Source: Streptomyces liliiviolaceus (lineage in GTDB: Bacteria; Actinomycetota; Actinomycetes; Streptomycetales; Streptomycetaceae). From it: a stretch of DNA of 64,000 nucleotides. The notes beneath the pieces were generated by a model. That model was not told the origin of the DNA, ran no database searches, and was given only the letters and a program-made list of their open reading frames with translations. Position numbers and translations under genes: made by a program. Shown piece after piece: positions 35,751-45,691 of the stretch. The stretch is taken from contig NZ_JAGPYQ010000001.1 in the NCBI RefSeq assembly GCF_018070025.1, forward strand, positions 7,998,001 through 8,062,000, read 5' to 3'. The first letter of the stretch is position 1. The number at the start of each line of letters is the position of its first letter.

Positions 35751-36092
35751 ATGTCCGAGGCCGCGGTCAGAATGCGGCTCGGAGGACGCAGCGTCGCCCG
35801 GGCTCAGCTGGAGTACCTTCTCGAAGCTGCCGACCGTCCGAACGTAACGCTGCAAGTGATCCCGTTCGCAGCCGGTGGCTTCCCCCTGCTCGGCGACTCC
35901 TCCGTCATGTACGCGGAGGCTTCGAACAGCCATCTGGACACCGTGCAGATGGACTCGCCGACAGGAGCCGTCTTCATCGACTCCCCCGCGCAGCTCGCCA
36001 ACTTCCGAACGCGACTGGACTTGGTCGAACAGGTGGCGTTGACTCCCTCCAAGTCGAGGGATTTCATCCGCACCGTCGCCAAAGAGCTGTGA
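35751..36092 (+). pseudogene. Remnant of an XRE/DUF5753 regulator (C-terminal end)
   Basis: The 113-residue frame is the second half of a DUF5753 (Scr1-type) regulator: AQLEYLLEAADRPNVTLQVI, FPLLGDSSVMYAE, then FRTRLDLVEQVALTPSKSRD. The N-terminal helix-turn-helix and first half are absent. An ATG happens to lie at the junction (35751), so a short protein might still be made. It overlaps the intact DUF397 gene by four bases, the normal arrangement. Confidence 0.75.
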
Positions 36093-36292
36093 GTGGGGTG
36101 TCACACGTGTCCGGCCTGAACTGGGTCAAGTCCTCGTTCTCCGACGAGGGGGGCAACAACTGCGTCGAGGTCGCCGCCACCGAAGACGGCACCGCCCTCC
36201 GCGAGAGTGACGAACCCGGGCGAATACTCGCCGTGCGGACGGAAAGCCTTTCCGCGCTGCTGGCGGCTGTGAAGCAGACCCCCTCCCCCTGA
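36089..36292 (+). CDS. DUF397 protein
   Basis: The 67-residue protein has the DUF397 signature LNWVKSSFSDEGGNNCVEVA and a closing LAVRTESLSALLAAVK. DUF397 proteins pair with XRE/DUF5753 regulators (as in WhiJ/BldB-type and Scr modules) and may bind or counteract them. Here the partner regulator is truncated, leaving the gene orphaned. The GTG start overlaps the remnant's stop. Confidence 0.88.
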   Translation: MSGVSHVSGLNWVKSSFSDEGGNNCVEVAATEDGTALRESDEPGRILAVRTESLSALLAAVKQTPSP

Positions 36293-36301
36293 GCGAAACA
36301 G

Positions 36302-36343
36302 CGATCGCCGGGCCCTCTCCTCGTGGAGTGGGCCCGGCGATCG
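36302..36343. terminator. Bidirectional terminator DUF397 / accE
   Basis: Perfect 14-bp arms (CGATCGCCGGGCCC and complement) enclose a loop that can pair further (CTC/GAG). It lies between converging genes. Confidence 0.8.
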
Positions 36344-36356
36344 GGTGAGCTGGGGG

Positions 36357-36551
36357 TCAGCCCTGCCAGGAGTGCGGGGCCCGGAAGCCCGGGGTGCGTT
36401 CCAGGCGGCGCCAGCCTGCCTTCGGGCGGGTGCCGTGGGTCGGGGCCTCGGCGGGCGCGGAGGCCGCGCGGGCCAGGAGGAGTGCCGTTACCGCAGCCAG
36501 TTCCTCGGGGCCGGCGTGGCCCTTCTCGACGCGGATATCAGGAATGTCCAT
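36357..36551 (-). CDS. accE: Acyl-CoA carboxylase epsilon subunit
   Basis: The 64-residue protein fits the AccE/PccE family: DIRVEKGHAGPEELAAVTAL at the start, then an Ala/Pro linker and GWRRLERTPGFRAPHSW at the end. The epsilon subunit stabilises and activates actinobacterial acyl-CoA carboxylases. The ATG at 36551 has GGAG ten bases before it; an in-frame ATG at 36596 lacks a ribosome site. It follows accB by about 57 bases on the same strand. Confidence 0.9.
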   Translation of the reverse strand: MDIPDIRVEKGHAGPEELAAVTALLLARAASAPAEAPTHGTRPKAGWRRLERTPGFRAPHSWQG

Positions 36552-36608
36552 GGGTGTCAGTCTCCGGGAGAGAGAGGTACGCGGGGTTGCCGTCATGGGT
36601 CCGACGGG

Positions 36609-38201
36609 TTACTGCGGCGGGTTTCCGTGCTTGCGGGAGGGCAGGTCCGCGTGCTTGGTGCGCAGCATCGCGAGGGAGCGGATGAGGATCTCGCGGGTCT
36701 CGACGGGGTCGATGACGTCGTCGACCAGGCCGCGCTCGGCCGCGTAGTAGGGGTGCATCAGCTCTGCCTTGTACTCCTTGACCATGCGCACCCGCATCGC
36801 CTCGGGGTCCTCCGCCTCCGCGATCTGGCGGCGGAAGATGACGTTCGCGGCGCCCTCCGCGCCCATCACGGCGATCTCGTTGGTCGGCCAGGCGTAAGTG
36901 AGGTCGGCGCCGATGGACTGGCTGTCCATCACGATGTACGCGCCGCCGTAGGCCTTGCGCAGGATCAGGGAGATCCGCGGCACGGTCGCGTTGCAGTACG
37001 CGTACAGCAGCTTCGCGCCGTGGCGGATGATTCCGCCGTGCTCCTGGTCGACACCGGGCAGGAAGCCCGGTACGTCCAGCAGCGTGACGATCGGGATGTT
37101 AAAAGCGTCGCACATCTGGACGAAACGCGCCGCTTTTTCCGACGCCTCGATGTCCAGCACGCCCGCGAGGGCCTGCGGCTGGTTGGCGACGATGCCCACG
37201 ACCTGGCCGTCGAGCCGCGCCAGCGCGCAGATGATGTTGCGGGCCCAGCGCTCGTGAACCTCCAGGTAGTCGCCGTCGTCGACGAGCTCCTCGATGACCT
37301 TGGTCATGTCGTACGGACGGCTGCCGTCCGCCGGCACCAGGTCCAGCAGGACGTCGGAACGGCGGTCCGCCGGGTCCTCGGACTCGGTGGTCGGCGGGTT
37401 CTCGCGGTTGTTCTGCGGCAGCATCGACAGGAGGTAGCGGACCTCCGCGATGCAGGTCTCCTCGTCGTCGTACGCGAAGTGCGCGACGCCGCTCGTCTCG
37501 GCGTGGACGTCCGCGCCGCCGAGGCCGTTCTGGGTGATCTCCTCGCCGGTGACCGCCTTGACGACGTCCGGTCCGGTGATGAACATCTGCGAGGTCTCGC
37601 GGACCATGAAGACGAAGTCGGTGAGGGCGGGGCTGTAGGCCGCGCCGCCCGCGCACGGGCCGAGCATCACGGAGATCTGCGGGATGACGCCGGAGGCGCG
37701 GGTGTTGCGCTGGAAGATGCCGCCGTACCCGGCGAGGGCCGAGACGCCCTCCTGGATACGGGCGCCCGCGCCGTCGTTGAGGGAGACCAGCGGCGCTCCG
37801 GCCGCGATGGCCATGTCCATGATCTTGTGGATCTTCGTGGCGTGGGCCTCGCCCAGCGCGCCGCCGAAGATACGGAAGTCATGGGCGTAGACGAAGACCG
37901 TGCGGCCCTCGACCGTGCCCCAGCCGGTGATGACACCGTCCGTGTAGGGCTTCTTGGCCTCCAGGCCGAAGCCGGTGGCCCGGTGCCGCCGCAGCTGCTC
38001 GACCTCGTTGAACGAGCCCTCGTCCAGCAGCAGCTCGATCCGCTCGCGGGAGGTCAGCTTGCCCTTGGCGTGCTGCGCCGCGGTCGCCTTGTCGCTGGGT
38101 CCGCGAAGAGCCTCCGCACGGATCGCCTGCAGCTCGGCCACGCGCCCACGGGCATCCGCGGGTTCGTCGGCCAAGGATTCGGTCTCGTCCAAAACGGTCA
38201 T
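36609..38201 (-). CDS. accB: Acyl-CoA carboxylase carboxyltransferase (beta) subunit
   Basis: The 530-residue crotonase-like enzyme transfers carboxyl from biotin to acetyl- or propionyl-CoA, giving malonyl- and methylmalonyl-CoA for lipids and polyketides. Motifs include KLTSRERIELLLDEGSF near the N terminus, LGPCAGGAAYSPAL (oxyanion hole 1) and RHGAKLLYAYCNATVP with AYGGAYIVM (oxyanion hole 2). The substrate-specificity Asp (DVPGFLPG region) is as in PccB-type enzymes. With accE next to it, it matches S. coelicolor AccB. The biotin subunit gene is not in the window. Confidence 0.94.
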   Translation of the reverse strand: MTVLDETESLADEPADARGRVAELQAIRAEALRGPSDKATAAQHAKGKLTSRERIELLLDEGSFNEVEQLRRHRATGFGLEAKKPYTDGVITGWGTVEGRTVFVYAHDFRIFGGALGEAHATKIHKIMDMAIAAGAPLVSLNDGAGARIQEGVSALAGYGGIFQRNTRASGVIPQISVMLGPCAGGAAYSPALTDFVFMVRETSQMFITGPDVVKAVTGEEITQNGLGGADVHAETSGVAHFAYDDEETCIAEVRYLLSMLPQNNRENPPTTESEDPADRRSDVLLDLVPADGSRPYDMTKVIEELVDDGDYLEVHERWARNIICALARLDGQVVGIVANQPQALAGVLDIEASEKAARFVQMCDAFNIPIVTLLDVPGFLPGVDQEHGGIIRHGAKLLYAYCNATVPRISLILRKAYGGAYIVMDSQSIGADLTYAWPTNEIAVMGAEGAANVIFRRQIAEAEDPEAMRVRMVKEYKAELMHPYYAAERGLVDDVIDPVETREILIRSLAMLRTKHADLPSRKHGNPPQ

Positions 38202-38355
38202 GTAGTGACCTTACGAAGTCCACCAAGGAAAGCGGGCCGTCGACTCTGTACAGTCTCCGGCCCGTTTTACTGGTAGCCCTGAACAGAACCCTGGCCGCAT
38301 GCAGGCGATCCGACTGCTCAGAGGCCCTGTGGCTTGTAGGGGTTGTACAAAGCGC

Positions 38356-40722
38356 TCAGCTGAGAGTCACCTCACACTCCATCGATGCGCATACCGTCCC
38401 TGGAGTGACGCGCAGCCTGAGCCGGCGTCCCGTGGCGAGTACCTCGACGCCCGGATCCGCACGCACGACCCCGCGTACGGGCCGCTCCCAGACGACCTCC
38501 AGCGTCTCTCCCGTACGCGGTGGCTCGCTCACGCAGACGGTCGCCGTCCCGCCCCGGCGGCGTACGAGCACGCTCGCGGGGGCCGTGACGGAGAGCGGGC
38601 CGGCCGTGCCCGGGCGCCAGAAGTTCGCCGCGAGCAGCCCCAGCGCCGGGACGGCGACCGCCTGGCGGCCGGAGTCGTTGGCGAGGACCGACAGCCGGCG
38701 CCGGTCGGCGGCGCGGGCGGCGACCGTGCGGCGCGAGGCCCCGGGCAGCACGGCGTAGGCGTACGTGGCGTCCACCGGGTCCGTGCCGTGGTCGAGCCAC
38801 AGCGTCTGCCAGCGGCGGGTGCGGCGTTCGGTGGTGGAGGTGGTGTTGATGTCGGACCAGGCGCCGGTGCGGTCCTCACGGAGGGCGTGCGGCCGGGCCC
38901 CGTCCGGAAACACCCAGCCGCCGTGGCCCTCCAGGTGGGCCCAGCCCGGACCTCGTACGAAGGCCTGGGTGCCGCCCTCCCCCAGGTTCCTGTTGTCGAC
39001 GACCGTCTCGACCGGGACGCCGTCCGTGGCGGTGATGCCCGCGCCGAGGCAGACGATCGCGTCGTCGAGGCAGAACCACGACTTGCGGGCCTGGAGCGTC
39101 GAGCCGAGGCCCGGCAGGTGCTGCCCGATCGCCGCGAACTCCCCGTCCGTCGTGCCGCCGACCCACCGCGCCGCGGGCTTGGGCTCGCCCCACTCGCCGC
39201 CCGCACGGTCGGCGAGCCGTTTGGTGGACACGGTCGTCCCGGGCAGCCGGTACCAGTCGACGGTCGGCCAGTACCAGTCCGTGTACTGGCCGGACCCGCC
39301 CGATGGACCGGACCGGCTCCCGTCGGCCCACCAGTAGAGCATTCCGGCGCCCGTGTGCCAGCCGCGCGGGTTCTCGCCGTTGCCGCACTCGTAGTACGCG
39401 ATCCGCTCGCTCGCCATGGAGATGTTGGCGGTGAAGCCGACACCCTTCGCGGAACCGGCGCCGGAACCCCGGTGGACCGCCCTGTCCATGGCCGCGAAGA
39501 GCTGGTGACCGGTCGGTTCGGGGGCCGCGGGGAGCGCCGAGTCGGCGACGGCGTGCAGCCGGGCCAGGTCGGCGACCCCGAACTGCCGTGCCGTCAGGAT
39601 CGGTGTGACGGTGTCCCGCTCGATCCAGCCCTTGATCCTCCCCTGCCAGCGCTCGCGTTCCGCCGCGCTCGCGCCCTGGGCGAGGAGCGTGATCGCGGCG
39701 ATCAGCGCCTGCCCGTGGAAGTGGTCGCTGCGCATGACCTGCCGGTCGTCGCTCTTGAGGTAACCCCGGCTGATGGCACGGCCGTTGACGCTGTCCATCA
39801 TCAGCCCGTCGTGGATCAGCGGCGCGTACGCCTGCTCCACGCTGTCGAGGATGATCTGCCGGCCGGGATCGGTCACCTCCCACCGCGACCCGGCGAGCAG
39901 CGCGAACAGCCGCCCGAGCCCGTCGAGCATGACCTGCCCGTACGTTCCCGAGTAGGCGACCCAGGTGTGCTGGACGAACGACCCGTCGGCGTAGAGCCCG
40001 TCGCCCTTCGTGACGTACGGGAAGACCGGGGAGAGCGCGTCCCGGGCGAGCGCGATCTTCTCGGGGGCGCGGCCGAGGATGCCGCGCAGGGCGACGGAAC
40101 GGCAGAGGTCGACACGGTTGGCGCCGGTCGAGGTGCCCGTGTAGTCGCCGAGCATGCTGTCGGGGACGAAGTGGTCGACGGCGGCGCAGGCGGCGGCGAT
40201 CTGCGCGTCCGTCAGCTCGCCGTACAGGGCGGCCACGATGTCCATGAGGAGGCGGGGGCTGCCGATCTGCCACTCCCACCAGTTGCCGTAGCGGGTGGTG
40301 GCGGGGTTGTAGACGGTGGCGGAGAGGTGGTCGAGGCCGCGCAGGACGTCCGCGAGCAGGCCCGCGTCACCGGTGGACCCGGTGCCTTCCTGGACGTACG
40401 CCTGCGTCATCGTCCACAGCCTGCTGTAGGCCTGGGTGATGCCGGCGGGCGGGTCGTACGGGTAGCCGGGCCACAGCGAGTCCGCCGTCGGCGCCATGGA
40501 CGCCCGGAAGCCGCGGGCCAGTTCGCCGGTCTCGGCGAGCCGTGACGCGTACGGCTCGGCGGCCGGGTCGTAGCCCGCGCCGAGGGCGATCTCCAGCCAG
40601 CGGCGGCGGAGCGTGTCGTAGGGGTCGTCGTCGGCCGCGTGGGCGACGGGGGCGGACGACAGGAGCGGGACGGCCGGTGCGAGCGCCGCCGCCAGCAGGA
40701 ACGTACGTCGGGTGGAGATCAT
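38356..40722 (-). CDS. Secreted polysaccharide lyase family 8 (hyaluronate/chondroitin/xanthan lyase type)
   Basis: The 788-residue enzyme has a Tat signal (STRRTFLLAAALAPAVPLL, then AHA cleavage near 28). An alpha-toroid domain carries the catalytic Asn region YGNWWEWQIGSPR and the His/Tyr pair SFVQHTWVAYSGTYGQVML. The central beta-sandwich begins near HRGSGAGSAKGVGF and the C-terminal domain closes the fold. PL8 enzymes eliminate uronic-acid bonds of hyaluronan, chondroitin or xanthan; the substrate cannot be told here. It starts at ATG 40722, three bases after the stop of the secreted gene upstream, suggesting an operon. Confidence 0.92.
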   Translation of the reverse strand: MISTRRTFLLAAALAPAVPLLSSAPVAHAADDDPYDTLRRRWLEIALGAGYDPAAEPYASRLAETGELARGFRASMAPTADSLWPGYPYDPPAGITQAYSRLWTMTQAYVQEGTGSTGDAGLLADVLRGLDHLSATVYNPATTRYGNWWEWQIGSPRLLMDIVAALYGELTDAQIAAACAAVDHFVPDSMLGDYTGTSTGANRVDLCRSVALRGILGRAPEKIALARDALSPVFPYVTKGDGLYADGSFVQHTWVAYSGTYGQVMLDGLGRLFALLAGSRWEVTDPGRQIILDSVEQAYAPLIHDGLMMDSVNGRAISRGYLKSDDRQVMRSDHFHGQALIAAITLLAQGASAAERERWQGRIKGWIERDTVTPILTARQFGVADLARLHAVADSALPAAPEPTGHQLFAAMDRAVHRGSGAGSAKGVGFTANISMASERIAYYECGNGENPRGWHTGAGMLYWWADGSRSGPSGGSGQYTDWYWPTVDWYRLPGTTVSTKRLADRAGGEWGEPKPAARWVGGTTDGEFAAIGQHLPGLGSTLQARKSWFCLDDAIVCLGAGITATDGVPVETVVDNRNLGEGGTQAFVRGPGWAHLEGHGGWVFPDGARPHALREDRTGAWSDINTTSTTERRTRRWQTLWLDHGTDPVDATYAYAVLPGASRRTVAARAADRRRLSVLANDSGRQAVAVPALGLLAANFWRPGTAGPLSVTAPASVLVRRRGGTATVCVSEPPRTGETLEVVWERPVRGVVRADPGVEVLATGRRLRLRVTPGTVCASMECEVTLS

Positions 40723-40725
40723 CTT

Positions 40726-41265
40726 CTAGCAGCCGCCGCAGTTGTAGTACAGGACGTCCCAGTGGTTGCCCTCGTCCGCGTAGATGTTGCCGGACCCCGA
40801 CCGGTACTGGAGGGCTCCGTCGCCGCGCGGGCCGATGTACGTGAACGTGTTCTTGATGTAGTTCGTGACGCAGGTGCTCTTGGCGTAGTCGAGCTTGTAG
40901 CCGTTCCAGTGGGAGTACGTGCCGCTCGCGTGGCCCGTCTCGGTGCCCCCGGTGATGTTGAGGGCGCAGCCCGTGGCGCTCTTCAGCGTCTGCGCGCCCT
41001 GGGCGGTGGCGAGGTTCAGCTCCGTGAAGGACGTACAGGTGGAGTTGTCGCGGTCCGAGCAGCCGCCGGAGGACGACCAGGTGATGCCGGAGCCGCTGAA
41101 CATCGAGGTCGCCGTGGCGTGGCTGATCTTCGTGACCGCGACGGCGGCGGCACCGTTGGAGGGAGCGGCGGAGGGAGCGGCGATGGCCCCCGTCGCGCCG
41201 CCGAGCACGACGGCGGCCGGGGCGGCGAGGAGGGTGAGGGCGGTCAGGGCGGAACGGAGCTTCAT
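40726..41265 (-). CDS. Secreted protein with LAS/M15-like metallopeptidase motifs
   Basis: The 179-residue protein has a Sec signal ending GAIAA (about residue 30). Later it has GGTETGHASGTYSHWNGYKL followed by Asp, recalling the SxHxxGxxxD zinc motif of LAS enzymes (M15 D,D-peptidases), and near the end EGNHWDV, like the ExxHW third ligand. Four or more Cys (GCSDRDNSTC, TGC, STC, CGGC) suggest disulfides. A peptidoglycan or cell-wall peptidase is plausible but unproved. The ATG at 41265 follows GGAAGG by seven bases. It is first in an operon with the PL8 lyase. Confidence 0.7.
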   Translation of the reverse strand: MKLRSALTALTLLAAPAAVVLGGATGAIAAPSAAPSNGAAAVAVTKISHATATSMFSGSGITWSSSGGCSDRDNSTCTSFTELNLATAQGAQTLKSATGCALNITGGTETGHASGTYSHWNGYKLDYAKSTCVTNYIKNTFTYIGPRGDGALQYRSGSGNIYADEGNHWDVLYYNCGGC

Positions 41266-41473
41266 GGAGAGCCTTCCTGCGGACGACCGTGCCTGCTGGG
41301 GGACTTGGGGCGGCTGTGCGGTGGAGCAAGGCGATCGTGCCCGAGGTCTACACGTGTCCACCAGGGGGTCGGCGGATCACCTTAGGAGTAGACCAATGGC
41401 AACCGGGTGTAACCGGGGCAACACGTCGCGACCACAGTTGAAACCCGTAGGGAATAGGTCTATGGTCGCCCTA

Positions 41474-41487
41474 GTTGAACGTTAAAC
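41474..41487. promoter_or_regulatory. Dyad upstream of yceI-like gene (possible MarR-type operator)
   Basis: GTTGAACGTTAAAC has a GTTnAACGTTnAAC dyad and lies 44 bases before the YceI start. Streptomyces YceI genes are often next to MarR regulators, which use this kind of site; no marR gene is adjacent here. Confidence 0.4.
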
Positions 41488-41530
41488 AGCTTCGGCACAG
41501 GGCCGGAGCTCGTCCCCCAAGGAGCCAGTC

Positions 41531-42139
41531 ATGGGAATCTTCGGCCGCAAGGACACCGACGGCGCAACCTCGACGCCCGACGCCGGGAGCCTCGACCTCG
41601 CCGCCCTGACCGGCGACTACACGATCGACCCGTCGCACTCGACGATCGGTTTCGTGGCCCGCCACGCCATGGTCACGAACGTCAAGGGCGGTTTCCAGGA
41701 CTTCACCGGCAGCCTGCACCTCGACGGCGCCGACCCGTCGCTGTCGACCGCGTCCATCGACGTCAAGATGGACAGCATCAGCACCGGCTCCGACGACCGT
41801 GACGGTCACCTGAAAAGCGCGGACTTCTTCAAGACGGAGGAGTTCCCCACGATGACCTTCCGTTCCACCGCGGCCGAGGCCCTCGGCGACGACGAGTACC
41901 GCATCACCGGTGACCTGACGATCCTCGGCACCACCAAGCCGCTCTCCATCGACCTGGAGTTCAACGGCGCGGCGAAGGACCCGTTCGGCAACGAGCGTGT
42001 CGGTTTCGAGGGCAAGGCCGTCATCCTGCGCTCCGAGTGGGGCCTCACGTGGAACGCGGCGCTTGAGACCGGTGGGGTGCTTGTCTCCGACAAGATCAAG
42101 CTGACGTTCGACATCTCGGCGATCAAGAACGCCGGCTGA
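41531..42139 (+). CDS. YceI-family lipid-binding protein
   Basis: The 202-residue protein lacks a signal peptide and has the YceI lipocalin-like barrel: GDYTIDPSHSTIGFVARH (about 29-46), DGHLKSADFFKTEEFPTMTF, ITGDLTILGTTKPLSIDLEF and GLTWNAALETGGVLVSDKI. Members bind polyisoprenoid chains. The N terminus has a variable linker (GRKDTDGATSTPDAG). The ATG at 41531 follows AAGGAG. It is a single gene with repeat DNA after it. Confidence 0.92.
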   Translation: MGIFGRKDTDGATSTPDAGSLDLAALTGDYTIDPSHSTIGFVARHAMVTNVKGGFQDFTGSLHLDGADPSLSTASIDVKMDSISTGSDDRDGHLKSADFFKTEEFPTMTFRSTAAEALGDDEYRITGDLTILGTTKPLSIDLEFNGAAKDPFGNERVGFEGKAVILRSEWGLTWNAALETGGVLVSDKIKLTFDISAIKNAG

Positions 42140-44052
<1,913 letters not shown>

Positions 44053-44112
44053 CCCGACAGACACACATGCGGTACGCCGCACACGGGCCCGGCGCCGAAA
44101 CGCGCCGGGCCC

Positions 44113-44160
44113 GTAGCGGTGTCCGTACCGGTGTCCGTAGCGGTGTCCGTACCGGTGCCC
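44113..44160. repeat. Four 12-bp tandem repeats
   Basis: Alternating GTAGCGGTGTCC and GTACCGGTGTCC units (the last with one change) lie between the converging trypsin and membrane-protein genes. Confidence 0.8.
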
Positions 44161-44178
44161 GCACCTGGGGTCAGCGGG

Positions 44179-45528
44179 TCAGAACCCCCCGCCGAAGTCG
44201 CTGCCGCCCCCACCGCCGAAGTCCCCGCCACCGCCGCCGTCGAAGCCCCCGCCGAAGTCACCGGAGTCGAAGTCGGCGCCGGACACGTCCCCGCCCTCGT
44301 ATCCGCCGCCGCCGAAGTCCCCGTAACCGGAGCCGTAGTCGGCCGCGTACGCCGGGCCCGCCATCATCGAGCCGAGCACCGTGCCGACGAGGAGGCCGGG
44401 CAGGATGCCGCCGCCGAAGTAGCCGCCCGCCCAGGGGCCGTACGCCGGGCCCGCGTCCCAGTAGGGCCGCCGCCCGTACTCCGTGTCGACCTCGCGCACG
44501 GCCGGGTCGGTGCCCTCGGCCAGCCGGACCTGGTCGGCAGCGCAGACGGGCACCTCACGGGACGCCCCGCCCGCCGGCGTCCAGGCGGCGTCGGCGACCG
44601 ACGGACCGTGGCGCGGGTCGAAGAAGCAGGGCGCCCGGCGCTCGGGAACGGGCCTGCCCTCGCGGCGCGCGGCGAGCACGGCCAGCGAGAAGCGCCCATC
44701 CTCCAGCGCCTCGGTGACGCCCCGCACGTCCTCGGGGCGGGTGGCCGCCGCCATGAAGGACTTCGCCTTGTCGTACGCGTCGAGGGAGCGTTCGTAGTCG
44801 GCGCGCATCGCGTCGTCCGCGCCCGCCTCCGCGGGGTGGAAGTCGAGCCGGTCGAGTTCCTCGCCGAAGGCGGTGATGTCCTCGTCCACGACGACGCGCA
44901 GCCGGTCGAGCGCGGCCCGCCGCTCCGCCTCCCTGCGACGGCGGTTGCGCCGCACGAGGGCGTACGCGCCCGCGCCGCCCGCCACGACGACCGCACCGAC
45001 GCCGATCAGGGCGCCGGTACCGACGCCGTCGCCCTCGCCGTCGCTCCAGCCGCTGGGCGCGGAGCCGCCGACGTTGGCGAGGGCCCGGTCGGTGAAGTGG
45101 TTCAGCTGGGTGACCGCGTCCTCGCCGCGGACGCTGGTCACCAGGTTGCGCACGGCGGCGTTCGGCATGACGGAGGAGTCGGCCTTCGCGTCGAACCGGG
45201 AGCCGAGCCGGATGGCGTACAGACCCGTGACACCGGTGTCGGTGCGCAGGTTCCGGAAGAGGTTCTCCGTGGGGAAGTCCCCGGGGAGAACGGCGACGAA
45301 CAGCGGTTTGTCCGCCTTCTCGATCTTCGCGGCCAGGGCGTCGGCGTCCGCGTCGGACATCACCCGGGCCATGGACGGATCGACGTACACGGGGCTCTCG
45401 CGCAGCGCGTCCGCGACGACCGAGACGTCGGTGGCGTCCGTAGCGGCGTGGGCGCCGGTGCCCCCGACGCCCAGCGCCGCGAACACGATCATGAAAACGG
45501 CCAGTCCTCGTGCCAGTACGCCCTTCAT
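44179..45528 (-). CDS. Membrane protein with Gly/Asp/Phe-rich tail, unknown function
   Basis: The 449-residue protein has a Sec signal (AVFMIVFAALGVGGTGAHA) and an exported N-terminal domain of about 140 residues. One TM follows (GALIGVGAVVVAGGAGAYALV, about 172-192), then RRNRRRREAERRAALDRLRV and a cytoplasmic helical domain. A second hydrophobic stretch (ILPGLLVGTVLGSMMAGPAYA) precedes a tail of FGGGG and DFGGGF repeats. The layout resembles TPM-domain proteins that have Gly-rich tails, but I see no conserved catalytic site. It is monocistronic. Confidence 0.8.
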   Translation of the reverse strand: MKGVLARGLAVFMIVFAALGVGGTGAHAATDATDVSVVADALRESPVYVDPSMARVMSDADADALAAKIEKADKPLFVAVLPGDFPTENLFRNLRTDTGVTGLYAIRLGSRFDAKADSSVMPNAAVRNLVTSVRGEDAVTQLNHFTDRALANVGGSAPSGWSDGEGDGVGTGALIGVGAVVVAGGAGAYALVRRNRRRREAERRAALDRLRVVVDEDITAFGEELDRLDFHPAEAGADDAMRADYERSLDAYDKAKSFMAAATRPEDVRGVTEALEDGRFSLAVLAARREGRPVPERRAPCFFDPRHGPSVADAAWTPAGGASREVPVCAADQVRLAEGTDPAVREVDTEYGRRPYWDAGPAYGPWAGGYFGGGILPGLLVGTVLGSMMAGPAYAADYGSGYGDFGGGGYEGGDVSGADFDSGDFGGGFDGGGGGDFGGGGGSDFGGGF

Positions 45529-45691
45529 ACCCCGAACCTACTCCTGACGGCCGCGATCGGCGGCCCACACCTCCTGGCACCGGGGCGCCCTTCAGGGGCG
45601 CGGGGCTGTGTTCATATCCGGCTCCGCCACGTGGGCGCGACCAGCCCCCACCGGGCCGCAGACACATGTCCACGACCCGATGGGCGGCCGT

